A stretch of DNA of 47,462 nt, taken from the NCBI RefSeq assembly GCF_027483985.1, contig NZ_JAIXTJ010000026.1:1-47462 (forward strand), in the 5' to 3' direction. Below the pieces are notes generated by a model. The model ran no database searches, was not told where the DNA came from, and saw nothing but the letters and a program-made list of their open reading frames with translations. This document shows positions 7,842 through 15,926 of the stretch, one piece after another (positions within the stretch are counted from its first letter, which is position 1; each line of letters opens with the position of its first letter). The position numbers and the translations under genes were made by a program. The stretch comes from Flavobacterium sp. GTDB taxonomy: Bacteria > Bacteroidota > Bacteroidia > Flavobacteriales > Flavobacteriaceae.

Positions 7842-8093
7842 TTATTTTGCTTTCTTAGCGTATTTGCTATTAAATTTATCAATACGTCCTGCAGTGTCGA
7901 TAAGTTTAGATTTACCTGTGTAAAATGGATGTGATGTTCTTGAGATCTCCATTTTAAAAACTGGATATTCAACTCCTTCGTGAATGATTGTTTCTTTAGT
8001 TTCTACTGTTGATTTAGTAATAAAAACATCTTCATTTGACATGTCTTTAAAAGCAACTAATCTGTAATTTTCTGGGTGAATTCCTTGTTTCAT
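7842..8093 (-). CDS. rpmE2: 50S ribosomal protein L31, type B
   Basis: 83 residues, the normal length for type-B L31. It starts MKQGIHPENYRLVAFKDMS and contains TSHPFYTGKSKLIDTAGRIDKF, both diagnostic. It has no CxxC pairs, so it is the zinc-independent form. Many bacteria induce this form in zinc starvation, but in Bacteroidota it is commonly the only L31. It is monocistronic between its own promoter and a terminator. The leader from the predicted start site to the ATG is about 95 bases, longer than usual here, and carries a short direct repeat. Confidence 0.95.
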   Translation of the reverse strand: MKQGIHPENYRLVAFKDMSNEDVFITKSTVETKETIIHEGVEYPVFKMEISRTSHPFYTGKSKLIDTAGRIDKFNSKYAKKAK

Positions 8094-8112
8094 TGTGTAA
8101 ATCTTTTATTTG

Positions 8113-8226
8113 TTATGAAGTAGTTTGTTGTGAAGCTTTTAGAATAAAAGGTATCAACTGGCTACGACTTTTAATTATTATTTTATTTTGAGTGTGCAAA
8201 AATACAACTATTTTTTATAATTCAAA
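8113..8226 (-). promoter_or_regulatory. L31 promoter and leader
   Basis: On the minus strand TTTG (8223-8226), an 18-base spacer and TATTTTTG (8197-8204) form a good Bacteroidota promoter with predicted transcription start near 8190. The leader contains two near-identical words, CTTCACAACAAAC and CTTCATAACAAA, one after the other (about 8110-8135). Whether they have a regulatory role is unknown. Confidence 0.6.
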
Positions 8227-8282
8227 GATTTAAAGCACTTTTTTTAATTGAATTATATATTCGGCAGTAATTATGGAATTAC

Positions 8283-8290
8283 TATATTTG
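8283..8290 (+). promoter_or_regulatory. -7 box for the DUF4199 operon
   Basis: TATATTTG matches TAnnTTTG and lies downstream of the ATG at 8273, so it supports the ATG at 8315 as the true start. It would drive the operon running to about 14.3 kb. Confidence 0.5.
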
Positions 8291-8314
8291 TGGATTAATT
8301 TTAAAGACAATAAA

Positions 8315-8857
8315 ATGAATGAAAATAAATCGGCTGCTAAATCAGGATTGAACTATGGTTTGCTCTTTGGCGCCATAATGATTTTGGAGTTTGTAATTGG
8401 TTATGTAATGAATATTGATCCTCAGACAAATCCAACTTATGGAACAATAATCAATGTGTCAAACTTTTTAATTCTTCCATTCGTTTTTATTTATTTAGGT
8501 TGTAACAATTACAAAACTAACATAAATGGAGGATTCGTTAGCTTTGGAGAATGTTTAAAAATTGGCGTTACAATATGCGTTATTGCAGGACTTCTATCTG
8601 GAATTTTTATGGTAGTTTTTAACCTTATCTTGCCTGAATACATGACGGAAATGTATGATAAAGTTGGTAAAATGATGGTTGAAAAAAATCCTGAATTGAC
8701 ATCAGAACAAATTGAAATGAGTATTTCTATGATAAAAAAATTCTCCCATCCTGCTATATTATTACCTGTTACGGTACTTATGTATGCTTTTATTGGGTTA
8801 ATTCATTCACTAATAGTTGGTGCTATTGTTAAAAAAGACCGCAATCAAGGTTTCTAA
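8315..8857 (+). CDS. DUF4199 membrane protein
   Basis: 180 residues from MNENKSAAKSGLNYG. The alternative ATG at 8273 lies before the promoter box and adds an unconserved-looking extension. Four hydrophobic segments are visible at about 13-33, 45-65, 77-105 and 145-170, with a charged loop (YDKVGKMMVEKNPELTSEQIEM) between the third and fourth. The length, the KSGLNYGLLFGA opening and the topology fit DUF4199, a Bacteroidota inner-membrane family of unknown function often next to a family-2 glycosyltransferase, as here. The next gene starts three bases after the stop, so the two are surely co-transcribed. Confidence 0.82.
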   Translation: MNENKSAAKSGLNYGLLFGAIMILEFVIGYVMNIDPQTNPTYGTIINVSNFLILPFVFIYLGCNNYKTNINGGFVSFGECLKIGVTICVIAGLLSGIFMVVFNLILPEYMTEMYDKVGKMMVEKNPELTSEQIEMSISMIKKFSHPAILLPVTVLMYAFIGLIHSLIVGAIVKKDRNQGF

Positions 8858-8860
8858 GTA

Positions 8861-9820
8861 ATGAATCTATCTATAATTATCCCTTTATTAAACGAACAAG
8901 AATCGTTACCCGAGTTGCATTCATGGATTGTAAAAGTCATGAAAGAAAACAACTATACCTATGAAATTCTTTTTATAGATGATGGTAGTACCGATAATTC
9001 TTGGCAAACTATTGAAAATTTATCTAAAGAAAATTCTAATGTAAAAGGCATTCGATTTTTAAGGAATTTCGGAAAATCACAAGCACTTCATGCCGGTTTT
9101 GCAAAAGCGCAAGGCGATGTTATTATCACTATGGATGCTGATTTACAAGATAGTCCAGACGAAATTCCGGGTTTGTTTAAAATGGTTACTGAGCAGAATT
9201 TTGATTTGGTTTCAGGTTGGAAAAAGAAACGTTACGACTCTGTTGTTTCTAAAAATCTTCCGTCTAAATTATTTAATTGGGCAGCTAGAAAAACTTCTGG
9301 TGTTCATTTAAATGATTTTAATTGTGGTTTAAAAGCGTATAAAAATATTGTAATAAAAAACATTGAAGTTTCGGGTGAAATGCATCGTTATATTCCGGTT
9401 TTAGCAAAAAATGCTGGCTTCGGAAAAATTGGCGAAAAAATTGTAATTCACCAAGCTCGAAAATATGGCGAATCTAAATTTGGAATGAGCCGCTTTATCA
9501 ATGGCTTTTTAGATTTAATCACCATTTGGTTTTTGTCGCGATATGGCAAACGACCAATGCATTTATTTGGTGCAGCAGGCGTTTTGATGTTCATCATTGG
9601 TTTTTTAGCCACAGGATTTATCATAACTTTGAAACTGATCAAACTATATTCAGGGTTTGAAACCATTTTAGTAACCGATAATCCCTTGTTTTATATTGCC
9701 TTAACCTCAATGATTATTGGTTCGCAATTGTTTCTTGCAGGATTTTTAGGAGAAATTATTCTTCGGACAAAAAACAATGAAGAACGCTATAAAATTGCTA
9801 CTGAGATAAATTTATATTAA
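8861..9820 (+). CDS. Family-2 glycosyltransferase, GtrB/DPM1-like
   Basis: 319 residues. The catalytic domain (1-225) has LSIIIPLLNEQESL at the start, FIDDGSTDNSW (Asp40, Asp41) and the metal-binding DxD within MDADLQDSPDE (Asp92, Asp94). Two C-terminal membrane segments follow (about 235-260 and 270-300). This is the architecture of polyprenyl-phosphate glycosyltransferases such as GtrB and bacterial dolichol-phosphate mannosyltransferase homologues, which move a sugar from a nucleotide donor to undecaprenyl phosphate on the cytoplasmic face. The sugar cannot be read from sequence. The phosphohexomutase immediately downstream could supply precursor. Confidence 0.88.
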   Translation: MNLSIIIPLLNEQESLPELHSWIVKVMKENNYTYEILFIDDGSTDNSWQTIENLSKENSNVKGIRFLRNFGKSQALHAGFAKAQGDVIITMDADLQDSPDEIPGLFKMVTEQNFDLVSGWKKKRYDSVVSKNLPSKLFNWAARKTSGVHLNDFNCGLKAYKNIVIKNIEVSGEMHRYIPVLAKNAGFGKIGEKIVIHQARKYGESKFGMSRFINGFLDLITIWFLSRYGKRPMHLFGAAGVLMFIIGFLATGFIITLKLIKLYSGFETILVTDNPLFYIALTSMIIGSQLFLAGFLGEIILRTKNNEERYKIATEINLY

Positions 9821-9854
9821 TACAAAGCGAAATATCGCATTTCAAGATAACATT

Positions 9855-11582
9855 ATGCACATCGAACAAACTATTTTAGATAAAGTCAATGAGTGGTTAA
9901 CACCGACCTTTGACGAACAAACCCACGATGCTATCAAATTAATGATGACTTCGGCTCCAAAAGATTTGGAAGAAAGTTTTTATAAAAATTTAGAATTCGG
10001 AACTGGCGGAATGCGTGGAATAATGGGCGTTGGAACCAACCGAATCAACAAATATACTCTTGGAAAAAACACACAAGGTTTGTCAAATTACATGATAAAA
10101 TCATTTCCAGGCGAACAGTTAAAAGTAGCAATCGCCTATGATTGTCGTCATAATAGTGATACTTTGGCAAAAGTTGTGGCCGATGTGTTTTCGGCAAATG
10201 GCATTCACGTGTACTTATTTTCAGATATGCGTCCGACTCCAGAATTATCTTTTGCCTTAAAATATTTAAACTGTCACGCCGGAATTGTTTTAACCGCATC
10301 TCACAATCCACCAGAATATAACGGATATAAAGTATACTGGCAAGATGGCGGACAATTAGTTCCACCACAAGATGGCGAAATTATTGAAGTAATTGAAGCT
10401 TTGAATTATAGCGAGATTAAATTTGAAGCCAATAACTCTCTAATTGAATATATAGATGTTGCCATTGATGAAGCCTTTGCAAAATCGACGGTTGAAAATG
10501 CAAGTTTTAACACTCCAAAAGAAGCAAAAGAAACCTTAAAAATTGTTTACACTTCGCTTCACGGAACATCAATTAAGTCAATACCAAACGTTTTAGCAAA
10601 AGCAGGTTACACTGACGTGAATATTGTTAAAGAACAAGAAGTTCCAAACGGTGACTTTCCTACGGTGAAATCTCCCAATCCAGAAGAACCTGAGGCGTTA
10701 TCGATGGCTTTGGCTTTGGCTAATGAAATAGATGGTGATATTGTAATCGGAACTGATCCTGATTCTGATAGACTTGGTGTTGCTGTGCGCGATACTGATG
10801 GCAAAATGATTTTGTTAAATGGTAATCAAACTATGGTTATTATGACTGCCTTTCTTCTAGAACAATGGAAACGTGCAGGAAAAATTGATGGAAAACAATT
10901 TATTGGTTCCACCATTGTTTCTACGCCGATGATGCTTGAATTGGCTTCAGGATATAATGTAGAATGCAAAGTAGGTTTGACAGGATTCAAATGGATTGCT
11001 AAATTCATAAAAGATTTTCCGGAATTGAAATTTATTGGTGGCGGCGAAGAAAGTTTCGGATTTATGGTTGGCGATGCTGTGCGCGATAAAGATGCTGTTG
11101 GTGCTTGTTTGTTAGTTTGCGAAATTGCAGCTCAGGCAAAAGCAGCAGGAAGTTCACTATATAAAGAATTATTAAATCTATATGTAGACTTCGGATTCTA
11201 TAAAGAACATCTGATTTCCTTGACTAAAAAAGGAATTTCTGGAATGCAAGAAATCAATCAAATGATGATTGACTTACGCGAACATCCAATGAGTGAAATC
11301 AATGGACAACGCGTTGTTTGTATTGAAGATTATGAAAATTCAACTTCTAAAAATATGTTTTCGAATGAAATTGAATCTATCGCAATTCCGAAATCTAACG
11401 TATTAATATATTATTTAGAAGATGGCTCTAAAATTTGTGCACGCCCAAGCGGAACCGAACCTAAAATTAAATTCTATTTTAGTGTAAATGCACCTTTAGA
11501 TACTGTTGCAAATGCCAAAGAAATCGAATCAGAATTGGATACAAAAATTAAAAATATAATCGCAGCAATGCAGTTAAACTAA
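9855..11582 (+). CDS. Phosphohexomutase (phosphoglucomutase/phosphomannomutase)
   Basis: 575 residues, the length of the long PGM2/PgcA-type alpha-D-phosphohexomutases. It has an early FGTGGMRGIMG substrate loop, the phosphoserine motif TASHNP (147-152, Ser149), the Mg-binding loop DPDSDR (301-306), the sugar-binding GGEESFG loop and the C-terminal phosphate loop RPSGTEPK. All four active-site motifs are intact. It interconverts hexose 1- and 6-phosphates in the cytoplasm, feeding nucleotide-sugar synthesis. The stop codon overlaps the next ATG by one base (TAATG), so translation is probably coupled to the ABC exporter. Confidence 0.92.
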   Translation: MHIEQTILDKVNEWLTPTFDEQTHDAIKLMMTSAPKDLEESFYKNLEFGTGGMRGIMGVGTNRINKYTLGKNTQGLSNYMIKSFPGEQLKVAIAYDCRHNSDTLAKVVADVFSANGIHVYLFSDMRPTPELSFALKYLNCHAGIVLTASHNPPEYNGYKVYWQDGGQLVPPQDGEIIEVIEALNYSEIKFEANNSLIEYIDVAIDEAFAKSTVENASFNTPKEAKETLKIVYTSLHGTSIKSIPNVLAKAGYTDVNIVKEQEVPNGDFPTVKSPNPEEPEALSMALALANEIDGDIVIGTDPDSDRLGVAVRDTDGKMILLNGNQTMVIMTAFLLEQWKRAGKIDGKQFIGSTIVSTPMMLELASGYNVECKVGLTGFKWIAKFIKDFPELKFIGGGEESFGFMVGDAVRDKDAVGACLLVCEIAAQAKAAGSSLYKELLNLYVDFGFYKEHLISLTKKGISGMQEINQMMIDLREHPMSEINGQRVVCIEDYENSTSKNMFSNEIESIAIPKSNVLIYYLEDGSKICARPSGTEPKIKFYFSVNAPLDTVANAKEIESELDTKIKNIIAAMQLN

Positions 11583-13429
11583 TGGACGAAAATATAAAAA
11601 AAATAATTCCTTTTGTAAAACCTTATAAATATCACGTGATATGGAATGTGATTTATAATATTTTATATGCCTTGTTCAGCACTTTATCATTCGTAGCTTT
11701 AATACCAATGATGGATGTTTTATTCAAGAAAGAAAATAAAGTACTTGAAGAACCAACCTACACCACCATTTGGAATATTGTAACTTATGGTAAACAGTAC
11801 TTATATTATCAAATAAACACTTTGTCTAAAAATGACGGTCCGCAATTTGCTTTAATTCTTGTAGTTAGTTTGGTAATCATTACGTTTTTATTTAAAAATT
11901 TATTTAATTACTTAGCTTCCAATCATTTAATGCATTTAAAGAATGGCGTTTTAAAAGATTTAAGAACGACTATGTATGATAAAATCATTGGTCTTCCAGT
12001 TTCTTATTATTCCGAAAAAAGAAGAGGCGATATTATGGCAAGAATGTTGGGCGACGTCAATGAAGTTCAAAATTCCTTTTTCTCTATTTTAGAATTGGTA
12101 GTCAAAGAACCAATGACGATCATTTTCACTATAATAACTATGTTCGCTATCAGCGTAAAACTGACGCTTTTTGTATTCATCTTCATACCTATTTCGGGCT
12201 TTATCATTTCAAAAATTGGAAAATCATTAAAAGCAAAATCAGAACGAGCGCAATTTGAAAGTGGTTTTTTAATTTCTATTGTTGAAGAAAGTTTATCGGG
12301 TTTAAAAGTTGTAAAAAGTTATAATGCCGAACCTAATTTTAAAGAAAAGTTCAACAATTCGGTTACAAGATTACTAAATTTATCCAACAGTATCGGACGA
12401 AAAAATAATTTAGCCTCACCATTTAGTGAGTTTATGGGAATTATTGTAATTGCCGTTTTACTTTGGTTTGGTGGTAATATGGTTTTGGTAGATAAACTAC
12501 CTAACGGAAAAGAGGTTTTAGAAGGCGCACAATTTTTGATTTATATGGGATTGGCTTATAATATTCTAACACCAGCAAAATCCATTTCGAAAGCGAGTTA
12601 TTCCGTTAAAAGCGGACTTGCTGCTGCGCAAAGAGTATTTGAAGTTTTAGAAGTTGAAAACACCATTACCGATAAACCCGATGCCATTAACAAAGAAACA
12701 TTTGATAAAAATATCACTATTGAAAACATCAACTTTAGATATGAAGAAGAAAACATTTTAACCAATTTTTCATTAGAAATTCCAAAAGGCAAAACGGTAG
12801 CACTTGTAGGTCAATCGGGCAGCGGAAAAAGTACAATTGCCAATTTGCTTACTCGTTTTTATGACGTGCAAGAAGGAAGTATAAATATCGACGGAATAAA
12901 TTTAAAAGATATGACGATGAATTCTTTGCGTCAAATGATTGGTTTAGTGACTCAAGATTCTATTCTTTTTAATGATACCATAAAAAATAATATCTTAATT
13001 GGTAAACCCAATGCTACCGATGAAGAACTTATTGCAGCGTTGAAAGTGGCGAATGCTTATGAATTTGTAAAAGATTTACCAAATGGTATTGAAACCAACA
13101 TTGGAGATGCTGGTGGAAAATTATCTGGTGGACAAAAGCAACGTATTTCTATTGCGCGTGCGGTTTTAAAAAATCCACCCATAATGATATTGGATGAAGC
13201 AACATCAGCATTGGATACTGAGAGCGAGAAATTCGTGCAAGTTGCTTTAGAAAATATGATGCAAAATAGGACTTCGGTAGTTATTGCACACCGACTTTCA
13301 ACCATTCAAAAAGCAGATAAAATTGTCGTGATGCAAAAAGGTATCATCGTTGAGCAAGGCAATCACGAAGAATTGTTGGCTAAAAACGGAATGTATTCTA
13401 AGTTGGTTTTGATGCAAAGTTTTGAATAA
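11582..13429 (+). CDS. MsbA-like ABC exporter (fused permease and ATPase)
   Basis: 615 residues, a half-transporter that would dimerise. The N-terminal membrane domain (about 15-345) holds six helices and a long insertion after the first. The ATPase domain has Walker A GQSGSGKST (about 410-418), signature LSGGQKQR (about 514-521) and Walker B IMILDEATSALD (about 534-545), all intact, followed by the H-loop IAHRLSTI. Family relatives flip lipid A core, glycolipids or drugs. The glycosyltransferase and mutase upstream make a glycolipid a reasonable but unproven substrate. The ATG overlaps the previous stop by one base. Confidence 0.9.
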   Translation: MDENIKKIIPFVKPYKYHVIWNVIYNILYALFSTLSFVALIPMMDVLFKKENKVLEEPTYTTIWNIVTYGKQYLYYQINTLSKNDGPQFALILVVSLVIITFLFKNLFNYLASNHLMHLKNGVLKDLRTTMYDKIIGLPVSYYSEKRRGDIMARMLGDVNEVQNSFFSILELVVKEPMTIIFTIITMFAISVKLTLFVFIFIPISGFIISKIGKSLKAKSERAQFESGFLISIVEESLSGLKVVKSYNAEPNFKEKFNNSVTRLLNLSNSIGRKNNLASPFSEFMGIIVIAVLLWFGGNMVLVDKLPNGKEVLEGAQFLIYMGLAYNILTPAKSISKASYSVKSGLAAAQRVFEVLEVENTITDKPDAINKETFDKNITIENINFRYEEENILTNFSLEIPKGKTVALVGQSGSGKSTIANLLTRFYDVQEGSINIDGINLKDMTMNSLRQMIGLVTQDSILFNDTIKNNILIGKPNATDEELIAALKVANAYEFVKDLPNGIETNIGDAGGKLSGGQKQRISIARAVLKNPPIMILDEATSALDTESEKFVQVALENMMQNRTSVVIAHRLSTIQKADKIVVMQKGIIVEQGNHEELLAKNGMYSKLVLMQSFE

Positions 13430-13446
13430 TTAAATAATTTTAAACG

Positions 13447-13626
13447 ATGAAAAGAGAGTATATTATTGGTTTATTCCTAATTGTTTTTATTTCAATTGTT
13501 TTAATTAGTAGCTATGCTTTCAGCGAACAACTAGTGGAGGAATATCTTTTTAAGTTTATTGTGGTTTGGCTTCTTCTTGCCATCTATGTTGGGCAATATT
13601 CAATGAAATTTCCTAAACGTTTTTAA
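13447..13626 (+). CDS. 59-residue two-helix membrane protein
   Basis: An intact 60-codon frame from ATG to TAA, starting MKREYIIGLFLIVF and ending MKFPKRF. Two hydrophobic helices (about 5-22 and 34-51) are separated by a short acidic segment (SEQLVEE). It starts 17 bases after the ABC exporter stop, and its TAA is followed directly by the ATG of the DUF2971 gene, so both flanks point to operon membership and coupled translation. Charge placement (basic ends) suggests both termini in the cytoplasm. No family is recognised. It could be a small partner of the exporter or simply a lineage-specific membrane peptide. Confidence 0.65.
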   Translation: MKREYIIGLFLIVFISIVLISSYAFSEQLVEEYLFKFIVVWLLLAIYVGQYSMKFPKRF

Positions 13627-14328
13627 ATGTATATTAACAATCCAAATATCACACTTCCAGAAGATCCAGATACGGTAGTTTGGAAGTATTTGGACTTATC
13701 AAAATTTCTAGATTTACTTTTGTCTAGAAAATTATTTATGTCGCGATCGGATAAATTTGAAGACCAATATGAAGGAACTTTTAGCGAACCCACATTTGAA
13801 GAAATAAAAAAACTTGCTGCAAACAATCCCGAATTTTTAAGTTACTATAAATCACATCGTGAAAAAGTAGTCATTAGTAGTTGGCACATCAATGAATATG
13901 AATCCTTTGCAATGTGGCAAATTTTCACTCAAAACAGTGAAGGTTTGGCAATTCAATCTACCATTGGAAGGCTTCAAAAAGCATTAGAAGTTGAAAAAGA
14001 TTTCAATCAATATATAGGTGAGGTTAATTATATTGACTACAAAAAAGAATACATTCCGTTTGACGATATGTTTTTCCCTTTTCTATTCAAACGAAAAAGT
14101 TTTCAATATGAACGCGAAGTGCGAATCATTGCCGATTTATCACAACAAGAACTAAAAATAAACGACGGATTGAAAATTGAAGTTGACATTGATCAATTGA
14201 TAGAAAAGATTTACATCCATCCAAAATCGGAAAACTGGTATAAAAAGTTAGTTATTGAGTTGGTTGAAAAACTCGGATTTGACTTTGAAATAGAAAAATC
14301 AGATTTAGAAAGTGATATATTAATTTAA
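13627..14328 (+). CDS. DUF2971 protein
   Basis: 233 residues, soluble, no signal peptide. The opening (VVWKYLDLSKFLDLLLSRKLFMSRSDKFEDQYEG) is the characteristic start of DUF2971, followed by SSWHINEYESFAMWQIF and EREVRIIADL, further landmarks of the family. Its function is not established. Members occur both in ordinary chromosomes and near phage or restriction genes. It follows the small membrane protein with no intervening base. The AraC-type regulator 77 bases downstream has a separate leader, so this is probably the last gene of the operon. Confidence 0.82.
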   Translation: MYINNPNITLPEDPDTVVWKYLDLSKFLDLLLSRKLFMSRSDKFEDQYEGTFSEPTFEEIKKLAANNPEFLSYYKSHREKVVISSWHINEYESFAMWQIFTQNSEGLAIQSTIGRLQKALEVEKDFNQYIGEVNYIDYKKEYIPFDDMFFPFLFKRKSFQYEREVRIIADLSQQELKINDGLKIEVDIDQLIEKIYIHPKSENWYKKLVIELVEKLGFDFEIEKSDLESDILI

Positions 14329-14405
14329 CATACGTTTCGGTCAGTTTTTTCTTAATAGTGTTTTGGAATTAATTATTTTTACAACGCAATCAATTTTGAA
14401 ACAAC

Positions 14406-15236
14406 GTGAAAATCAATTTTTATAAGCCAAAAAACAAAATCCTTCAAGACTATATTGAAGGCTATTATTTCTTGACCAATTCAAAAGAAGATTTACCAAT
14501 CGAATATTTTACCTTCCCAAATAATTATAGCATTGTTTCGATTATGCAAAATGCAGAGGTTTTATATGCAGAAAATCAAGGAATTATTAAGGAGAAAAAA
14601 GGTAATCCATTGAGTTCCGATTTGATTTGCCATTACAAAAAGCCAATAAAATTAAGCTACGAAGGCGATATTAATGAACTTACTTTTTATTTCAAACCAC
14701 TCGGATTGAATGCTTTTTTAGACAAATCTTTATGCAATTATACCAATAATTTCTTTTCAAATTTCATACCTTTTGATGATTACGCAGAACGTTTTAGTGC
14801 CATTTTAAATGAAAAAGAAACAAACAAAAAAATTGATTTAATAGAAAATTACTGGTTATCAAAACTAAAAGCATTTCAGCATCCTTTTTTAAACGAGGTT
14901 ATTGCTGATCTTAAAGATTTAGAAAAAGACTACTCCATAGCAGATTTAGCAAAAAAACACCATACTTCACGTCAAAATCTCACAAAGCATTTTGAAGCCA
15001 ATTTATGCAAATCACCTTCTGATTTCAAAAAAATTCAACGTTTTAGAGAAGCTTTAAAGAACAAAATGAGTAAAAAATCTACTGATAATTTAACATCATT
15101 GAGTTATGATTTGTTGTTTTACGACCAATCCCATTTGATAAAAGATTTTAAGTCACTAACAGGTTTGACTCCGAAAAACTTTTTCAAAAATATTTCATTG
15201 CAAGAAGATGGCGAAGTGAATTGGTTATTTGTTTAA
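14406..15236 (+). CDS. AraC-family transcriptional regulator
   Basis: 276 residues. The start appears to be a GTG (14406), preceding KINFYKPKNKILQDYIEGYYF. An ATG later in the frame would cut into the sensor domain. The N-terminal part (about 1-150) is a beta-rich domain of the type seen in Bacteroidota AraC regulators. The C-terminal part (about 170-265) has two helix-turn-helix units: DYSIADLAKKHHTSRQNLTKHF, then a second including YDQSHLIKDFKSLTGLTPKNF, the usual AraC signature end. Ligand and targets are unknown. The SnoaL-like lipoprotein and TraB-like genes downstream in the same direction are obvious candidate targets. Confidence 0.85.
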   Translation: MKINFYKPKNKILQDYIEGYYFLTNSKEDLPIEYFTFPNNYSIVSIMQNAEVLYAENQGIIKEKKGNPLSSDLICHYKKPIKLSYEGDINELTFYFKPLGLNAFLDKSLCNYTNNFFSNFIPFDDYAERFSAILNEKETNKKIDLIENYWLSKLKAFQHPFLNEVIADLKDLEKDYSIADLAKKHHTSRQNLTKHFEANLCKSPSDFKKIQRFREALKNKMSKKSTDNLTSLSYDLLFYDQSHLIKDFKSLTGLTPKNFFKNISLQEDGEVNWLFV

Positions 15237-15309
15237 GTTTACATTTTTACAATTTTTAAAAAATTATATCGACTACTTTTACTAAAATTAACCAATACAT
15301 TTTTGAATT

Positions 15310-15375
15310 ATGATTAATCTAATTGTAAAAATCGTTGTTGCTACTTTAACCTTGGTAGTTAGTTGCTTGTTTTAA
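15310..15375 (+). CDS. Possible 21-residue peptide
   Basis: A short frame MINLIVKIVVATLTLVVSC followed by LF and stop. It resembles a bare signal peptide with a lipobox-like LVVSC end. It may be a leader peptide, a truncated lipoprotein remnant or chance. It lies in the 240-base spacer after the AraC regulator, and no other support is visible. Confidence 0.2.
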   Translation: MINLIVKIVVATLTLVVSCLF

Positions 15376-15424
15376 GTTTAATTTAAAAGCTAGCTGAAGC
15401 ACATCATATTCAAAATCATTCCTT

Positions 15425-15432
15425 TATTTTTG
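15425..15432 (+). promoter_or_regulatory. -7 box for the SnoaL-like lipoprotein cluster
   Basis: TATTTTTG matches TAnnTTTG and ends 47 bases before the ATG at 15479. It would transcribe the lipoprotein and the two TraB-like genes together. Confidence 0.45.
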
Positions 15433-15478
15433 AATAGAAAACTTCTATGATGTTTAATTTTTAAATTTGAAATACCTT

Positions 15479-15919
15479 ATGAAAACAATAGCACTCTTAT
15501 TGCTTGGAATTCTTTTGACTTCGTGTGGCGAAAAATCTAAAGCTAACGAAAATTCAAAAAACGAAAAACTTGTAAAAACCTATTTCGAACATTTCAATAA
15601 TCACGATTGGATAAAAATGGCTGAAATGTATACTGAAACAGCCGATTTTAAAGATCCATCCTTAGGTAGTGGCGTCGTTAAACAAGCACAAATGCAAACT
15701 ATTGCTAAGTATACTGCACTCAATAAAATATTTCCAGATTTGAAGGATGAAGTAAAAACAGTATATCCATCTGGAGAAAATCATATCATTGTAGAATTTA
15801 TATCTACTGGAACTGCTCCAGATAATACAAAATTTGAGTTGCCAATTTGTACCATTTTCACCATCGAAAACGGAAAAATAACTAAAGATTTCACTTATTA
15901 TGACAATTTTGAAGAGTAA
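15479..15919 (+). CDS. SnoaL/NTF2-like lipoprotein
   Basis: 146 residues from MKTIALLLLGILLTSCGEK. The ATG at 15479 is preferred over a TTG at 15467 because it gives a standard lipoprotein signal with lipobox LLTSC. The mature part (NEKLVKTYFEHFNNHDWIKMAEMYTETADFKDPSLG) is the usual opening of the NTF2-like or SnoaL fold, followed by alternating beta strands ending in GKITKDFTYYDNF. Such domains bind small hydrophobic ligands or catalyse simple isomerisations; no activity can be assigned here. The next gene starts seven bases after the stop, indicating one transcript with the TraB-like pair. Confidence 0.8.
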   Translation: MKTIALLLLGILLTSCGEKSKANENSKNEKLVKTYFEHFNNHDWIKMAEMYTETADFKDPSLGSGVVKQAQMQTIAKYTALNKIFPDLKDEVKTVYPSGENHIIVEFISTGTAPDNTKFELPICTIFTIENGKITKDFTYYDNFEE

Positions 15920-15926
15920 TTAATTT

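Noticed and set aside
13627..15236. DUF2971 plus AraC regulator as a defence island
   Set aside because: No nuclease, reverse transcriptase, CBASS, toxin or restriction gene is near. The genes sit in an ordinary envelope-type neighbourhood.
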